From Terriglobia bacterium (GTDB taxonomy: Bacteria > Acidobacteriota > Terriglobia > Terriglobales > Acidobacteriaceae), in contig JAIQFO010000012.1 in the NCBI GenBank assembly GCA_020073215.1, forward strand, positions 60,451 through 124,450: 64,000 bases of DNA, given 5' to 3'. Below the pieces are notes generated by a model. That model searched no databases. It worked only from the letters and a program-made list of their open reading frames with translations, and had not been told where the DNA came from. A program made the position numbers and the translations under genes. This document shows positions 56,106-63,801 of the stretch, in pieces; the first letter of the stretch is position 1; every line of letters begins with the position of its first letter.

Positions 56106-56852
56106 ATGCCTGCGACTCGATCGATCGAAGTGCTGGCCACTGCGGCTGATCTTTTTCACGCTGCCGCGGAAGAATTCGTCCGCTTGGCTCGCACCGCTAT
56201 TGGCGCGCAGGGACGATTTACGGTTGCGCTCGCCGGGGGCTCGACTCCGAAGGCTCTCTATTCACTGCTGGCTTCGAATTACGCCGACTTCGTCTGGAAT
56301 CGCGTCTTTCTATTTTTCGGCGACGAGCGTCACGTTCCGCCCACCGATGCCGACAGTAATTATCGGATGGTCGAGGAATCGTTGCTCGGAAAAATAAAGC
56401 CTGCGATTCCGGCGGAGAACGTGTTTCGCGTGGCGGCTGAAAATCCCGATGCTGCCGTGGCTGCCGCCGACTATGAGGCTCAGCTTCGCCGATTCTTTGA
56501 GATCAAGCCCGGAGAGTTTCCGCGCTTTGATCTGATTCTGCTGGGCATGGGTCCCGATGGTCACACGGCATCGCTCTTCCCCGATTCTGCGGCGCTCGAG
56601 GAGCAGTCTCGACTAGTGGTTGCCAACTGGGTCGCGAAGTTCAACACCCACCGCATCACGTTCACTTTCCCTGTGCTCAATCGCGCTGCCGAAGTGATGT
56701 TCATGGTCAGCGGCGGAGACAAGGGCGACATGGTGCATCAGGTGCTTGAGGGGAAGAACACGCCTCCACTTCCGTCGCAGAGAGTGCAACCATCCGACGG
56801 AAGATTGCTGTGGATGCTCGACGAAGCGGCTGCCGCAAAGCTTGCTCGCTGA
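56106..56852 (+). CDS. pgl: 6-phosphogluconolactonase
   Basis: 248 residues of the DevB/SOL type. VALAGGSTPKALYSLLASNY, FFGDERHVPPTDADSNYRMV, LILLGMGPDGHTASLFPDSA and the C-terminal helix match the family. It hydrolyses 6-phosphoglucono-lactone made by Zwf. It ends the pentose phosphate operon. Translation starts at ATG 56106 without a visible ribosome site; the upstream heptamer hairpin may block or replace it, or the gene may be translated after reinitiation from zwf. Confidence 0.94.
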   Translation: MPATRSIEVLATAADLFHAAAEEFVRLARTAIGAQGRFTVALAGGSTPKALYSLLASNYADFVWNRVFLFFGDERHVPPTDADSNYRMVEESLLGKIKPAIPAENVFRVAAENPDAAVAAADYEAQLRRFFEIKPGEFPRFDLILLGMGPDGHTASLFPDSAALEEQSRLVVANWVAKFNTHRITFTFPVLNRAAEVMFMVSGGDKGDMVHQVLEGKNTPPLPSQRVQPSDGRLLWMLDEAAAAKLAR

Positions 56853-56864
56853 GGTCAGGATCGT

Positions 56865-56912
56865 TCTCAGTTCTCCGTTCTCAGTTCTCAATTCTCAGTT
56901 CTCAGTTGCCAG
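56865..56912. repeat. Heptamer tandem repeat downstream of pgl
   Basis: Runs of GTTCTCA/GTTCTCC and ATTCTCA, ending in the palindrome CCAGTTAATAACTGG at 56910-56924. No inverted partner is seen. Confidence 0.65.
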
Positions 56913-56999
56913 TTAATAACTGGGTGGCCCTTGCCTGCTGGCTGGGACGTGGTAACGCGATCTGTCAGGGATGCGCCCGGTCTGTACCATTGTTTACCA

Positions 57000-57205
57000 G
57001 TTAGTACCGGTACCCCCCTCCCCCCTGGTCTCTTAGAATCATAGAGTTGGCGGGAATTGTCGGACTTGGTCTTTGATTCTAAAGGACTTAGACTAAAGTA
57101 TTCCGGAATCAAGGACTTACGTTGTCACAGAGCGCTGAAATGGGTTTGGGGCAGTTTCGAGGTGCGTCTTGGTGGACGGACGCGCTTCGAGACTGCCCCA
57201 ATCAG
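57000..57205. other. Structured intergenic element, no gene
   Basis: TTAGAATCA (57033-57041) and TGATTCTAA (57074-57082) are inverted; AAAGGACTTAG and CAAGGACTTAC repeat directly (57081-57120). TTGGGGCAGT (57146-57155) pairs with ACTGCCCCAA (57192-57201). The region looks like a multi-part structured element. A further GC stem lies at 57352-57376. Confidence 0.45.
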
Positions 57206-57398
57206 ATCTCTATCGTTATCGTTGCGCACGATGGGGCTTAAGTCAATGGATTTCGATCACGGATGGTTGGGATGAGAAATCACGGAAACTCGGCGCCGTC
57301 ATCAAACAAAACTCCAAGACTGACACGGCGCGGAAGCCCAGGCGCAAGGTCGGGCGAGCCACGCTTGGGCTCGCCCTTGGTGCGTGGTCATGGTTGTT

Positions 57399-57722
57399 TC
57401 AGGCAGCTTTGGTGGCTGCGATCTTGTGCGTGGTTGAGCTATCGACATTGAAGGTCCGAACCACGGGGTCTGCGTCGAGGAGAGGACGTATCATCTCGTG
57501 GATGGCAGGGTACTGCTCCTTCTGGTACCGCTCAGCATCTTGTTTGGTATTCCAGAAACTGATCGCTAAGCCGCGATCGGGGTCGGTATCCGATACCAGA
57601 ACGGTCTCATCCACGAATCCGACCTGTTTTTTCAGAATCGGCAGTACCTTGTCGTTGATGATGGAGGTGAGTTCTTGTGACTTGCCCGGCTTGGTGGTTA
57701 CTTCGACAGTGCGTGTAAACAT
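57399..57722 (-). CDS. Antibiotic biosynthesis monooxygenase (ABM) domain protein
   Basis: 107 residues from ATG 57722, with AAAGGAG 9 nt upstream. It has one dimeric alpha+beta barrel: MFTRTVEVTTKPGKSQEL, then VLVSDTDPDRGLAISFWNTK and AERYQKEQYPAIHEMI, the pattern of ABM/YgiN-like small oxygenase or heme-binding proteins. Most such proteins of unknown substrate are quinol or heme-related monooxygenases. It stands alone. In-frame codons upstream of 57722 carry no similarity. Confidence 0.85.
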   Translation of the reverse strand: MFTRTVEVTTKPGKSQELTSIINDKVLPILKKQVGFVDETVLVSDTDPDRGLAISFWNTKQDAERYQKEQYPAIHEMIRPLLDADPVVRTFNVDSSTTHKIAATKAA

Positions 57723-58059
57723 GGAAACACTCCTTTGCGCTTGTTTCTCGACAGGCGACAATTCGAGGCTACCGGTCGAAGCTGACCGGATGCGGTGGCG
57801 GGTCCCTGGGGTGGAATCGGCCTTGCGACCAACTGCTTGACCACCATGTATTCGGGCCTACACCGTCCTCGGAGACGGTGATACGGTCTGGTTTCTTTCA
57901 ACTGCCCGAATGTCCTCGTGGGTCAGGGTCGTTGCTGAGCCGCTGAGTGAGGGTTGTGCGGCGGAGTTTTGGCTGTGGCCAATGGAGACATCTCGACGCT
58001 AAGCCTCCGGTGGGTCCCTGTCAATGCCCGTTTTTTGGTGCAGTGCTCGGGCTTGGTTC

Positions 58060-58227
58060 TCAGGCGCTCTTCTTGGGAGTGATGGGGTAGAACACGGTCC
58101 AACTCTGTTCTACGTTATCGCTGCCGCAATGCGGACAGAGGACTTCGCCTTCCTCGTATTCGGCAAGCGTCAGCACCTTTGAAAATGTGTTCTTGCAGGC
58201 GTGGCAGAAGTACTCGTAGTGGGGCAT
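58060..58227 (-). CDS. FmdB-type zinc-ribbon protein, 55 residues
   Basis: Reads MPHYEYFCHACKNTFSKVL, then EEGEVLCPHCGSDNVEQSW and ends ITPKKSA. Two CxxC pairs (CHAC and CPHC) define a single zinc ribbon of the FmdB/putative regulatory type. GAGGTGG precedes ATG 58227 by 4 nt. It is too short for most gene finders. FmdB-like proteins are often regulators or partners of amidases or oxidoreductases; here no partner is obvious apart from the ABM gene 340 bp downstream on the same strand. Confidence 0.85.
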   Translation of the reverse strand: MPHYEYFCHACKNTFSKVLTLAEYEEGEVLCPHCGSDNVEQSWTVFYPITPKKSA

Positions 58228-58300
58228 AGACCACCTCTCACGGAATGGTCTCTAGATAAATTCTAGACCTCGGGTTGGTCAGGTTCAATCGCGGACTGGG

Positions 58301-58585
58301 TCACGAATGGTTTGCGTGGTTGGGTCGCGCGACGGCGCCGAAATTCAGATCTACGGTGATGCCCCACTCTTCAAGCAACCATTCTGGGACATAGAGCCGA
58401 TTCCTGTTTTGCTCACACCAGGCGCGGAGGTCACGCGAGGAGGTATACATCTCTGCCGTGAGCTTCAGTTGCCTGATCCGTAGTTCGAATTCAGTAGGGA
58501 GAGCGGGACCGACCGGCATGGGACGGCCCCAATTAGGGTTCCCGCGTTTGCGAATCGTGGCGCGGGGAGCAGGCAGTGTCGCCAT
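58301..58585 (-). CDS. Small protein of unknown function
   Basis: 94 residues: basic N-terminus (ATIRKRGNPNWGRPMPVGPA) followed by FELRIRQLKLTAEMYTSSRD and YVPEWLLEEWGITVDLNFGA. The type, with a W-x-x-x-W-G element, occurs repeatedly in acidobacterial genomes as far as I recall, without known function. ATG 58585 has no strong ribosome site. It may belong with the FmdB-type gene 74 bp downstream on the same strand. Confidence 0.6.
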   Translation of the reverse strand: MATLPAPRATIRKRGNPNWGRPMPVGPALPTEFELRIRQLKLTAEMYTSSRDLRAWCEQNRNRLYVPEWLLEEWGITVDLNFGAVARPNHANHS

Positions 58586-58835
58586 AGGCCCCGATCATAC
58601 TCCGCCTTCGGGGACTGTGCGGGAGAATCCTCGCACGGGTGGCGCGTGGTTTGCGGGAGCGGTTGCGACGGCATGGCATGGGCTGCGGACGAGGAAGAAG
58701 GCAGATTTCCCGAAGTGCGTGACGACACAGACAAATTTGCAGAAATGAGAGCACACTGAGGGCAAATGTGAGGAGAGTAGAACTCATCTCATATATGCCA
58801 CAGGAAAGCCGTAGCGAAAACTGTTAAAACTGTTT

Positions 58836-59270
58836 TCAGGACAGGCCGCGACGGGCTTTGAGCCGGAGGCGATTCGCGACCCAGAAGAAAGCCGATGCCC
58901 AAAGCACGCTGGTAGCCGCCAATATCACGCTGCCCAGCATTGCCCACCTAAATGGCGCGGTTCGTGCGCTCCTGACGATGTAGATTTCCGGCAACCCGAG
59001 CATCAGGGCGAGATATGCCGGAACTTGTAACCAGTCGGCCCTGCTAAGCACGGCTTGACCCAACCAGAGTGCGCTGATGCGCAGTGTTGCAATCACACAA
59101 GCCACGCGCCATACTGCAGGCCAACCGTATCGATGCTCTGACGCTCGGGCGGAGAGACGCCAGACCCCGTAGATAGAGGAGACCAGCACAAGCGAGAAAC
59201 CGAGTATGAGCATGGAGCGTGCTACGATCCGTTCCATAGTAAATGGAAACCCACCGGGCTCAACAGCCAT
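58836..59270 (-). CDS. Four-helix membrane protein, unknown function
   Basis: 144 residues from ATG 59270 with about four membrane helices (ARSMLILGFSLVLVSSIYGV, VWRVACVIATLRISALWLGQ, VPAYLALMLGLPEIYIV and WAMLGSVILAATSVLWASAF). A second start, ATG 59237, would keep all helices. No family is recognised. It stands in the accessory region and has no clear partner. Confidence 0.55.
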   Translation of the reverse strand: MAVEPGGFPFTMERIVARSMLILGFSLVLVSSIYGVWRLSARASEHRYGWPAVWRVACVIATLRISALWLGQAVLSRADWLQVPAYLALMLGLPEIYIVRSARTAPFRWAMLGSVILAATSVLWASAFFWVANRLRLKARRGLS

Positions 59271-59291
59271 TTCACCAACCCCCACCGACAA

Positions 59292-59683
59292 CGGTTGGCG
59301 GGCAATTTATGAGATAGGCTCTAGTCACTTGGCTTGAAAAGCGTAGTAGGTGATGCGACTCTCCCCTGCCAGTCGCTTCTTGAGGCCCTTGACAGCAAAG
59401 AGGCAGGAGGCAGGAATCATTCCGAGCGCGCAGCGGTCGCCGCCGTTGCGTTTGGACAGGTAGTGGAGTTCGCCAGAGCGGCGGTGTAGAAGCCCAGGTC
59501 TCGAAAAGCGCGAGACCCTTCGACAAGCTCAGGGCAGGCTCTGGGGCACCCCCGGATTTTCCCCATGTCAACGTTTGAGGGCACTCGCGTTATACCCGCG
59601 CGGGAGAAGGGGCCCACCCGACCCGCCAGATGTTGGCCACCCGCCCGATCGCGCTGCTCGACACGGAGTTGAAGTAAACGAAA
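59292..59683. other. Intergenic region with a dispersed repeat
   Basis: GAGACCCTTCGACAAGCTCA followed by GGGCAGGCTCTGGGGCACCC (about 59511-59550) belongs to the family at 17327, 44592 and 62720. No convincing gene is seen. Confidence 0.5.
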
Positions 59684-60337
59684 TCAACTACTTTCCAGCG
59701 GGGGGAACTTTGCTTTTTCGGCGGCGTTGATCTTCTCGCTCATACTTTGCACGAGTGGTCTCAACTTCTGTGCTTCCAACCGAGCGCCCCAGCATTCGTA
59801 CAGTTTCACGGCGCTTTCATAACGAGGACCGCGGCCTCTCATTACGACAATCATGAGCATGACTTCTGATAGGCCTTTACAGAACGAGGAAGCAGTTTCT
59901 TGGAACCCGAGTTCATCGTCGGCAACCCCAGCAACGAACGGGATCGCGAACGCTTCGAGACTGTTCAAGAAACTTACGATATTGGCTCCCACGACCGAGA
60001 ATTCACGTTCGCTAAGCGCCATCCTTTGTGGGTCGAAATTATGTTGTACAATCTCGCCCTTTTCGACTTTGAACCTCTGGTTGTTCAAGCAAGTCAACTT
60101 ATTCTGTCTATAAACGTTCGCCGCAGCGTCTTGTAATGGGATGACCGTCTCTGCAAAGTACTGGCAGCGTTCCGTCGCGAACTTGATCGACTCTCGCTTG
60201 GCATTCTTAGCCGCGATCTGCTTAGTAAGACGCAGCTGCTTCAGGCCATAGAACGCCACGGCGGTGAGCACGACGGCTGAAACGAAGTAAACTAACTCCA
60301 GGATCGAACGAAGTGTGACGAACCAGCCAGAGTTCAT
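59684..60337 (-). CDS. Membrane-anchored helical protein, possible immunity-related
   Basis: 217 residues. One N-terminal membrane helix (LVYFVSAVVLTAVAFYGLKQ) is followed by about 190 residues of soluble helical sequence (ESIKFATERCQYFAETVIPL, VGANIVSFLNSLEAFAIPF, VMLMIVVMRGRGPRYESAVK). The pattern resembles the DUF4760-type proteins found near defence genes, but I cannot confirm it. ATG 60337 is the start. It is divergent from the DUF4145 gene with a large compound palindrome between them. Lower GC than the core genes. Confidence 0.6.
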   Translation of the reverse strand: MNSGWFVTLRSILELVYFVSAVVLTAVAFYGLKQLRLTKQIAAKNAKRESIKFATERCQYFAETVIPLQDAAANVYRQNKLTCLNNQRFKVEKGEIVQHNFDPQRMALSEREFSVVGANIVSFLNSLEAFAIPFVAGVADDELGFQETASSFCKGLSEVMLMIVVMRGRGPRYESAVKLYECWGARLEAQKLRPLVQSMSEKINAAEKAKFPPLESS

Positions 60338-60492
60338 GACGAATACTCCTCGTCAAAACCTACACTGGCGCGCTTGGCGCGGCAAGTGACGCGGATCACA
60401 AGTGCGGGGGTCGAACCAACTAATCTCTTGCCAAACCGAGCAGCCAGGCGAAAGAATAAATGCTATGTCATTCTTCTGGACTTGCCCTTACT

Positions 60493-60620
60493 GCCGGGTG
60501 CCCCACTCATCGCGCATTTTGCGATGAGTGGGCTTGCGCATAACATCGATACTCAGCCCGTAATCCGGGCGGCTTTCGCCCACACATTCGCAAAAGACGC
60601 GAATGTGTGGGGCACCCGGC
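60493..60620. repeat. Compound three-stem palindrome
   Basis: Outer arms GCCGGGTGCCCCA (60493-60505) and TGGGGCACCCGGC (60608-60620) are perfect complements. Inside are two perfect 12-bp hairpins, 60502-60513 with 60521-60532 and 60580-60591 with 60599-60610. The first is a relative of the element at 955-992. It lies between divergent genes and just upstream of the DUF4145 start. Confidence 0.9.
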
Positions 60621-60640
60621 AACAAGAGGGGAGATCAAAC

Positions 60641-61297
60641 GTGCAATGCGGCCACTGCTCTGCTGACTACCACCCCCAAACAAAGGCGCTTGTTGCGGGA
60701 AGGGACGAGGACAGCTTCTGGCAAATCGAAGTCGAGAAATGCCCCCGCTGCAGGAAATTCAACATGCGCCTGGTCAACGGCTCGGCGCATCCGAGCGACC
60801 CAAGTAAGATGTTACAGGTGCATTACGCGCGGCCGTTCTACCCGAAGGAAGGCTCCTCCCGCAAGCCAGCCCCGGTAGACGTTCCCAAGGGCCTCGCCGA
60901 GGATTACAACGAGGCCTGCCTCGTGCTCAATGACAGCCCGAAGGCCAGCGCCGCACTCAGCCGGAGATGCCTACAGGCGATCCTCAGGGATCACGCAAAA
61001 ACGAAGTCCAAAGACCTCGCCGACCAGATCGACGAGGTCCTTGCCGGAAACCTACTCCCCTCACACCTAGCGGGGGCCATCGACGCGGTCCGTAATCTCG
61101 GGAATTTCGCCGCCCACCCTGTCAAGAGCAAGAGTTCGGGAGAGATCGTCGAAGTCGAGCAGGGCGAAGCGGATTGGTTGCTCGAAACGCTCGAAGGCCT
61201 TTTCGATTTCTACTTTGTCCAACCAGCGGACCTCCAGAAGAAAAGAGACGCCCTCAACGCCAAGCTGGCCGCTGCAGGGAAGCCACAACTCAAATAG
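60641..61297 (+). CDS. DUF4145 (HEPN-like) protein with zinc ribbon
   Basis: 218 residues from GTG 60641, which has GAGGGGAG 9 nt upstream. A zinc ribbon (CGHC and CPRC at residues 3-6 and 34-37) is followed by a helical domain of the DUF4145 type with EDYNEACLVLNDSPKASAAL, LSRRCLQAILRDHAK and the conserved AVRNLGNFAAHPVKSKSSGE. The Arg-Asn...His arrangement recalls HEPN RNases, though the spacing between Arg and His is longer than in the classical motif. The open frame extends back to 60374, but that part is only repeat DNA read through. TIR follows 63 bp later. Confidence 0.82.
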   Translation: MQCGHCSADYHPQTKALVAGRDEDSFWQIEVEKCPRCRKFNMRLVNGSAHPSDPSKMLQVHYARPFYPKEGSSRKPAPVDVPKGLAEDYNEACLVLNDSPKASAALSRRCLQAILRDHAKTKSKDLADQIDEVLAGNLLPSHLAGAIDAVRNLGNFAAHPVKSKSSGEIVEVEQGEADWLLETLEGLFDFYFVQPADLQKKRDALNAKLAAAGKPQLK

Positions 61298-61360
61298 CCC
61301 GACCCTCGCCCTTGTCGGATGTGGCGAGAAACGCGAAGCACCACTACAATTCTGGACACC

Positions 61361-62197
61361 ATGGATATCTTCATCAGCTGGCAAGGCAAGCGCAGCCATG
61401 CAGTTGCCGAAGCACTTCGAGACTGGCTCCCCCTGATCGTGAACGCCTTCAAACCGTGGCTCTCGTCCGCAGATATCGATAAAGGCGCGCGCTGGGGAGC
61501 CGAACTCTCGACCCAGCTCGGAAGGGCAACTGCCGGAATCTTCTGCCTGACGCGCAGCAACCTCACGGCCCCCTGGCTGATCTTTGAAGCCGGTGCCATT
61601 TCGAGGACACCCGAAAAAACCTACGTGTGCACGTTGCTGCTCGACCTCCAACCCAGCGACGTGAAGGGTCCCCTTGCGCAATTTCAGGCGACCAAGGCAA
61701 CGAAGGAGGACATCCACCAACTCGTGAAAAACCTGAACAAGGCGCTAGGCGAACACTCGATGGATGAGGCACTGGTAAACAGAGCTTTCGAGATGTGGTG
61801 GCCTGAACTGGAGAGAAAGTTGAAAAATCTCCCGTCAGGTGAAACAAGCCTGCCGCCGCTACGATCCGACCGTGAGTTACTCGAAGAACTCGTCGACCTC
61901 GCGAGAGCCACGAAGGTAAATCTAGTCGCCGAACAACGGGCCGACCAACTCGCGGCCCAGCTGAACGATATGCGGGAAAGTTTTGCCAAGGAGTTCGAAG
62001 CAAACCTACGGGCAGCCGAGCTATCCCGACGTAAGATGCAGGACGAGATGCGGCGGGTGCAGGATGAAAATGCATCGCGATCTTTGCCGCCGCAACTACA
62101 GGGCTTTGCGGACAAGCTCTCCGAAGAGGTGCGAAGGGAGCTGCGAGCCCTTCGCCAGCCGAAGCCGCCTAAGAGAACCGACGAGAGTAAGAGCTAG
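61361..62197 (+). CDS. TIR-domain protein, candidate NADase effector
   Basis: 278 residues. The TIR domain (1-150) shows MDIFISWQGKRSHAVAEALR, IDKGARWGAELSTQLGRA, AGIFCLTRSNL and APWLIFEAGAIS; Glu76 in the last motif is at the position of the catalytic Glu of TIR NADases. A helical and coiled-coil C-terminus (ANLRAAELSRRKMQDEMRRV and onward) could serve in oligomerisation or sensing. ATG 61361 matches the domain start. It is encoded directly after a HEPN-like protein, which suggests an abortive-infection type pair. A stem at 62213-62242 closes the unit. Confidence 0.82.
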   Translation: MDIFISWQGKRSHAVAEALRDWLPLIVNAFKPWLSSADIDKGARWGAELSTQLGRATAGIFCLTRSNLTAPWLIFEAGAISRTPEKTYVCTLLLDLQPSDVKGPLAQFQATKATKEDIHQLVKNLNKALGEHSMDEALVNRAFEMWWPELERKLKNLPSGETSLPPLRSDRELLEELVDLARATKVNLVAEQRADQLAAQLNDMRESFAKEFEANLRAAELSRRKMQDEMRRVQDENASRSLPPQLQGFADKLSEEVRRELRALRQPKPPKRTDESKS

Positions 62198-62212
62198 GGA
62201 CACGGAAACTTT

Positions 62213-62242
62213 CCCCACCCTTCAAAAAACGAAGGGTGGGGC
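62213..62242. repeat. GC-rich stem after the TIR gene
   Basis: CCCCACCCTTC (62213-62223) and GAAGGGTGGGG (62231-62241) are complementary with loop AAAAAAC. It belongs to the intergenic palindrome class; no U-tract follows. Confidence 0.65.
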
Positions 62243-62329
62243 AGCCGGCCGATCAGTCATGTCTTCGTGGCCTGCGACAGCGACAGTGTTCGGAGACTAC
62301 GAGCAGCGGGGTGGCTTTCCGGCCTCCCC

Positions 62330-62479
62330 TTAGCGGACCTTGATGTTCTCTAGCCGGCGTTTGAGAATCTGGCCGGGTAGCGTGACGATGATTTGTATAT
62401 TCTTGCTGCCAATATGAAGCTTCGCTCTTAGGTTGATCATGTGCTTGACTTTCTTCTTGCGAACCTTCTTCAGCGGCAT
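62330..62479 (-). CDS. 49-residue basic protein
   Basis: Reads MPLKKVRKKKVKHMINLR, then AKLHIGSKNIQIIVTLPG and QILKRRLENIKVR, very rich in Lys and Arg. GGAGG lies 8 nt before ATG 62479. The gene is shorter than usual gene-calling limits. The middle, KNIQIIVTLPGQ, suggests a beta hairpin, and the basic ends suggest nucleic acid or membrane binding. It is preceded by the 62495-62691 repeat, which has a terminator-like stem next to the ribosome site. Confidence 0.65.
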   Translation of the reverse strand: MPLKKVRKKKVKHMINLRAKLHIGSKNIQIIVTLPGQILKRRLENIKVR

Positions 62480-62494
62480 CCGGTAACCCTCCTC

Positions 62495-62691
62495 AACGAA
62501 AAAGGGCCATGGCTTCCGCCATGACCCCCTCGGTCGGGACCATTATCTACCAGTCTCCGCTAAAGATACATAGACCAGTTTGGTGCTGGCTGGGTTGGGG
62601 AGTGGAGGGAGGGCGGCGAAAGTCCAAATCCCCTCCCCTTGCGCAAACGATGGGGCACCCGCTTGGATTTCGACGCCCGTCCAGGAAATCC
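62495..62691 (-). promoter_or_regulatory. Repeated leader, copy 1, upstream of the 49-residue gene
   Basis: About 90 percent identical to 63802-64000 by eye. On the minus strand it ends in a stem GGTCATGGC - GGAA - GCCATGGCC followed by CTTTTT, 17 nt before the start codon. It could be a transcription attenuator or a duplicated promoter segment. Confidence 0.7.
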
Positions 62692-62743
62692 CACGAGGAC
62701 AGGGCTGTGGAATCCCACCCCTTCGGCTCCGCTCAGGGCAGGC

Positions 62744-62860
62744 TCTAACGTCGAAAAGTACGACGTTAGGATGGGACACCCGATGAGTTATTTGGGGTGG
62801 GAATAGATCAAGATCAAAGTCAAGATCAACGGCAGCGGACAGGAGTGTCCGCTCTACACG
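62744..62860. repeat. Dispersed repeats, including the intergenic relative of the kdsD insertion
   Basis: CTAACGTCG - AAAAGTA - CGACGTTAG (62744-62768) and the reverse complement of the kdsD element (62835-62860). CCTTCGGCTCCGCTCAGGGC lies just before, at about 62719-62738. No gene is seen in 62692-62960. Confidence 0.65.
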
Positions 62861-62960
62861 ACCTGGGCGGCGTGGCCGGGTGCCCGACATTTGCGTTCTG
62901 TGCGGATGTGTGGGCGCTGGAACTCGCGACCTCCCGATGGTACCGACACCACCCGGCCCT

Positions 62961-63788
62961 TTACTTGAGTTTGCGGTTGATCTGCTCCATCTCACGCACA
63001 AAAATCCTACCGGACTTCGCCCGCTCCACAGCGTCATCAATCGCTTCTTCCTTCGTTCTCGTCGGTGGACCGCCGTTCTTGTAAAAAGAATCGTCGGGAT
63101 CGTACCAGCACCACCACTCGCCCTGGGTCTTTAGATACTCTTCCCGGCACGGATGGACAAGTTTGGAAAGTGCCTCTCGAAGCATTGCGTCGCGTTGGCG
63201 TTCGCGCTCTGTATCGCGCTTCGCAGCAGCGGCGGCAGTCGCTTTCGCTTGATCAATCTTCGCCCACCCGCAAGCCTCTTCCACCGGGCCGAGCTTTTCG
63301 GTCAATCCCTTGACTTTGAACTCGACGGTCGTGGGCTGCTTCTGAAACGGCTTGTACTCGAATAGAAAGGTTTCTGTCTGGGCAAGCCGCCTCGCGAGAC
63401 CGATAGGATCAGGCGCAAACAAACCCGTATGATCGGCTGCCTCACTCCAACTCTGTTGTTGCGGCTTCGCATCATCGAACTTGACCCGGACGTTCCCATC
63501 GTCGACGACATCAACGGTCGCCACGAACAGCGAAGTTTTGCCGCGAGTACACCGGATAATAAGATTTACGCCGTGGCCGTCCTCGGCGAACTTATTCAGA
63601 AACACTTTCGGTTGATTGTCCATCCGGTCAGTCTCAGTGGAGACCTGCCATCCATTCAACTCCGCTATCCTTTGATTCAACGCGGCGAGCCGGTTGTCAG
63701 TCTCGGTCGGAGATGGCTTCGACTCTGGCGACTTACACGAAGTTCCAATAAGCACGCAAAGGATAGCGGTGGTGAGTAGATGTCTCAT
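62961..63788 (-). CDS. Probable lipoprotein, VasI-like
   Basis: 275 residues from ATG 63788: hydrophobic signal LLTTAILCVLIGTSCKS with a lipid-attachment-like Cys (the box is imperfect). The middle (LNGWQVSTETDRMDNQPKVF, NLIIRCTRGKTSLFVATVDV, then KFDDAKPQQQSW) matches the VasI/type VI secretion-associated pattern, where two short beta sheets are joined by RC and W motifs. A helical, charged region of 70 residues and a C-terminal WWCWYDPDDSFYKNGG segment follow. Type VI genes are not in the window, so the name is only a fold guess. The start at 63788 avoids repeat-derived upstream codons. Confidence 0.7.
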   Translation of the reverse strand: MRHLLTTAILCVLIGTSCKSPESKPSPTETDNRLAALNQRIAELNGWQVSTETDRMDNQPKVFLNKFAEDGHGVNLIIRCTRGKTSLFVATVDVVDDGNVRVKFDDAKPQQQSWSEAADHTGLFAPDPIGLARRLAQTETFLFEYKPFQKQPTTVEFKVKGLTEKLGPVEEACGWAKIDQAKATAAAAAKRDTERERQRDAMLREALSKLVHPCREEYLKTQGEWWCWYDPDDSFYKNGGPPTRTKEEAIDDAVERAKSGRIFVREMEQINRKLK

Positions 63789-63801
63789 CAGGGCGGGTGG
63801 C

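Noticed and set aside
57169..57840. Long open frame on the plus strand over the ABM gene
   Set aside because: It runs antisense to a clear ABM-domain gene with a good ribosome site, and its protein has no recognisable pattern.
60395..60420. tRNA-like T-loop sequence GGTCGAACC
   Set aside because: No acceptor stem or anticodon arm can be built around it.
60374..60640. N-terminal extension of the DUF4145 protein by 89 residues
   Set aside because: These codons are the compound palindrome and flanking repeat read through. GTG 60641 has a strong ribosome site and begins at the zinc ribbon.
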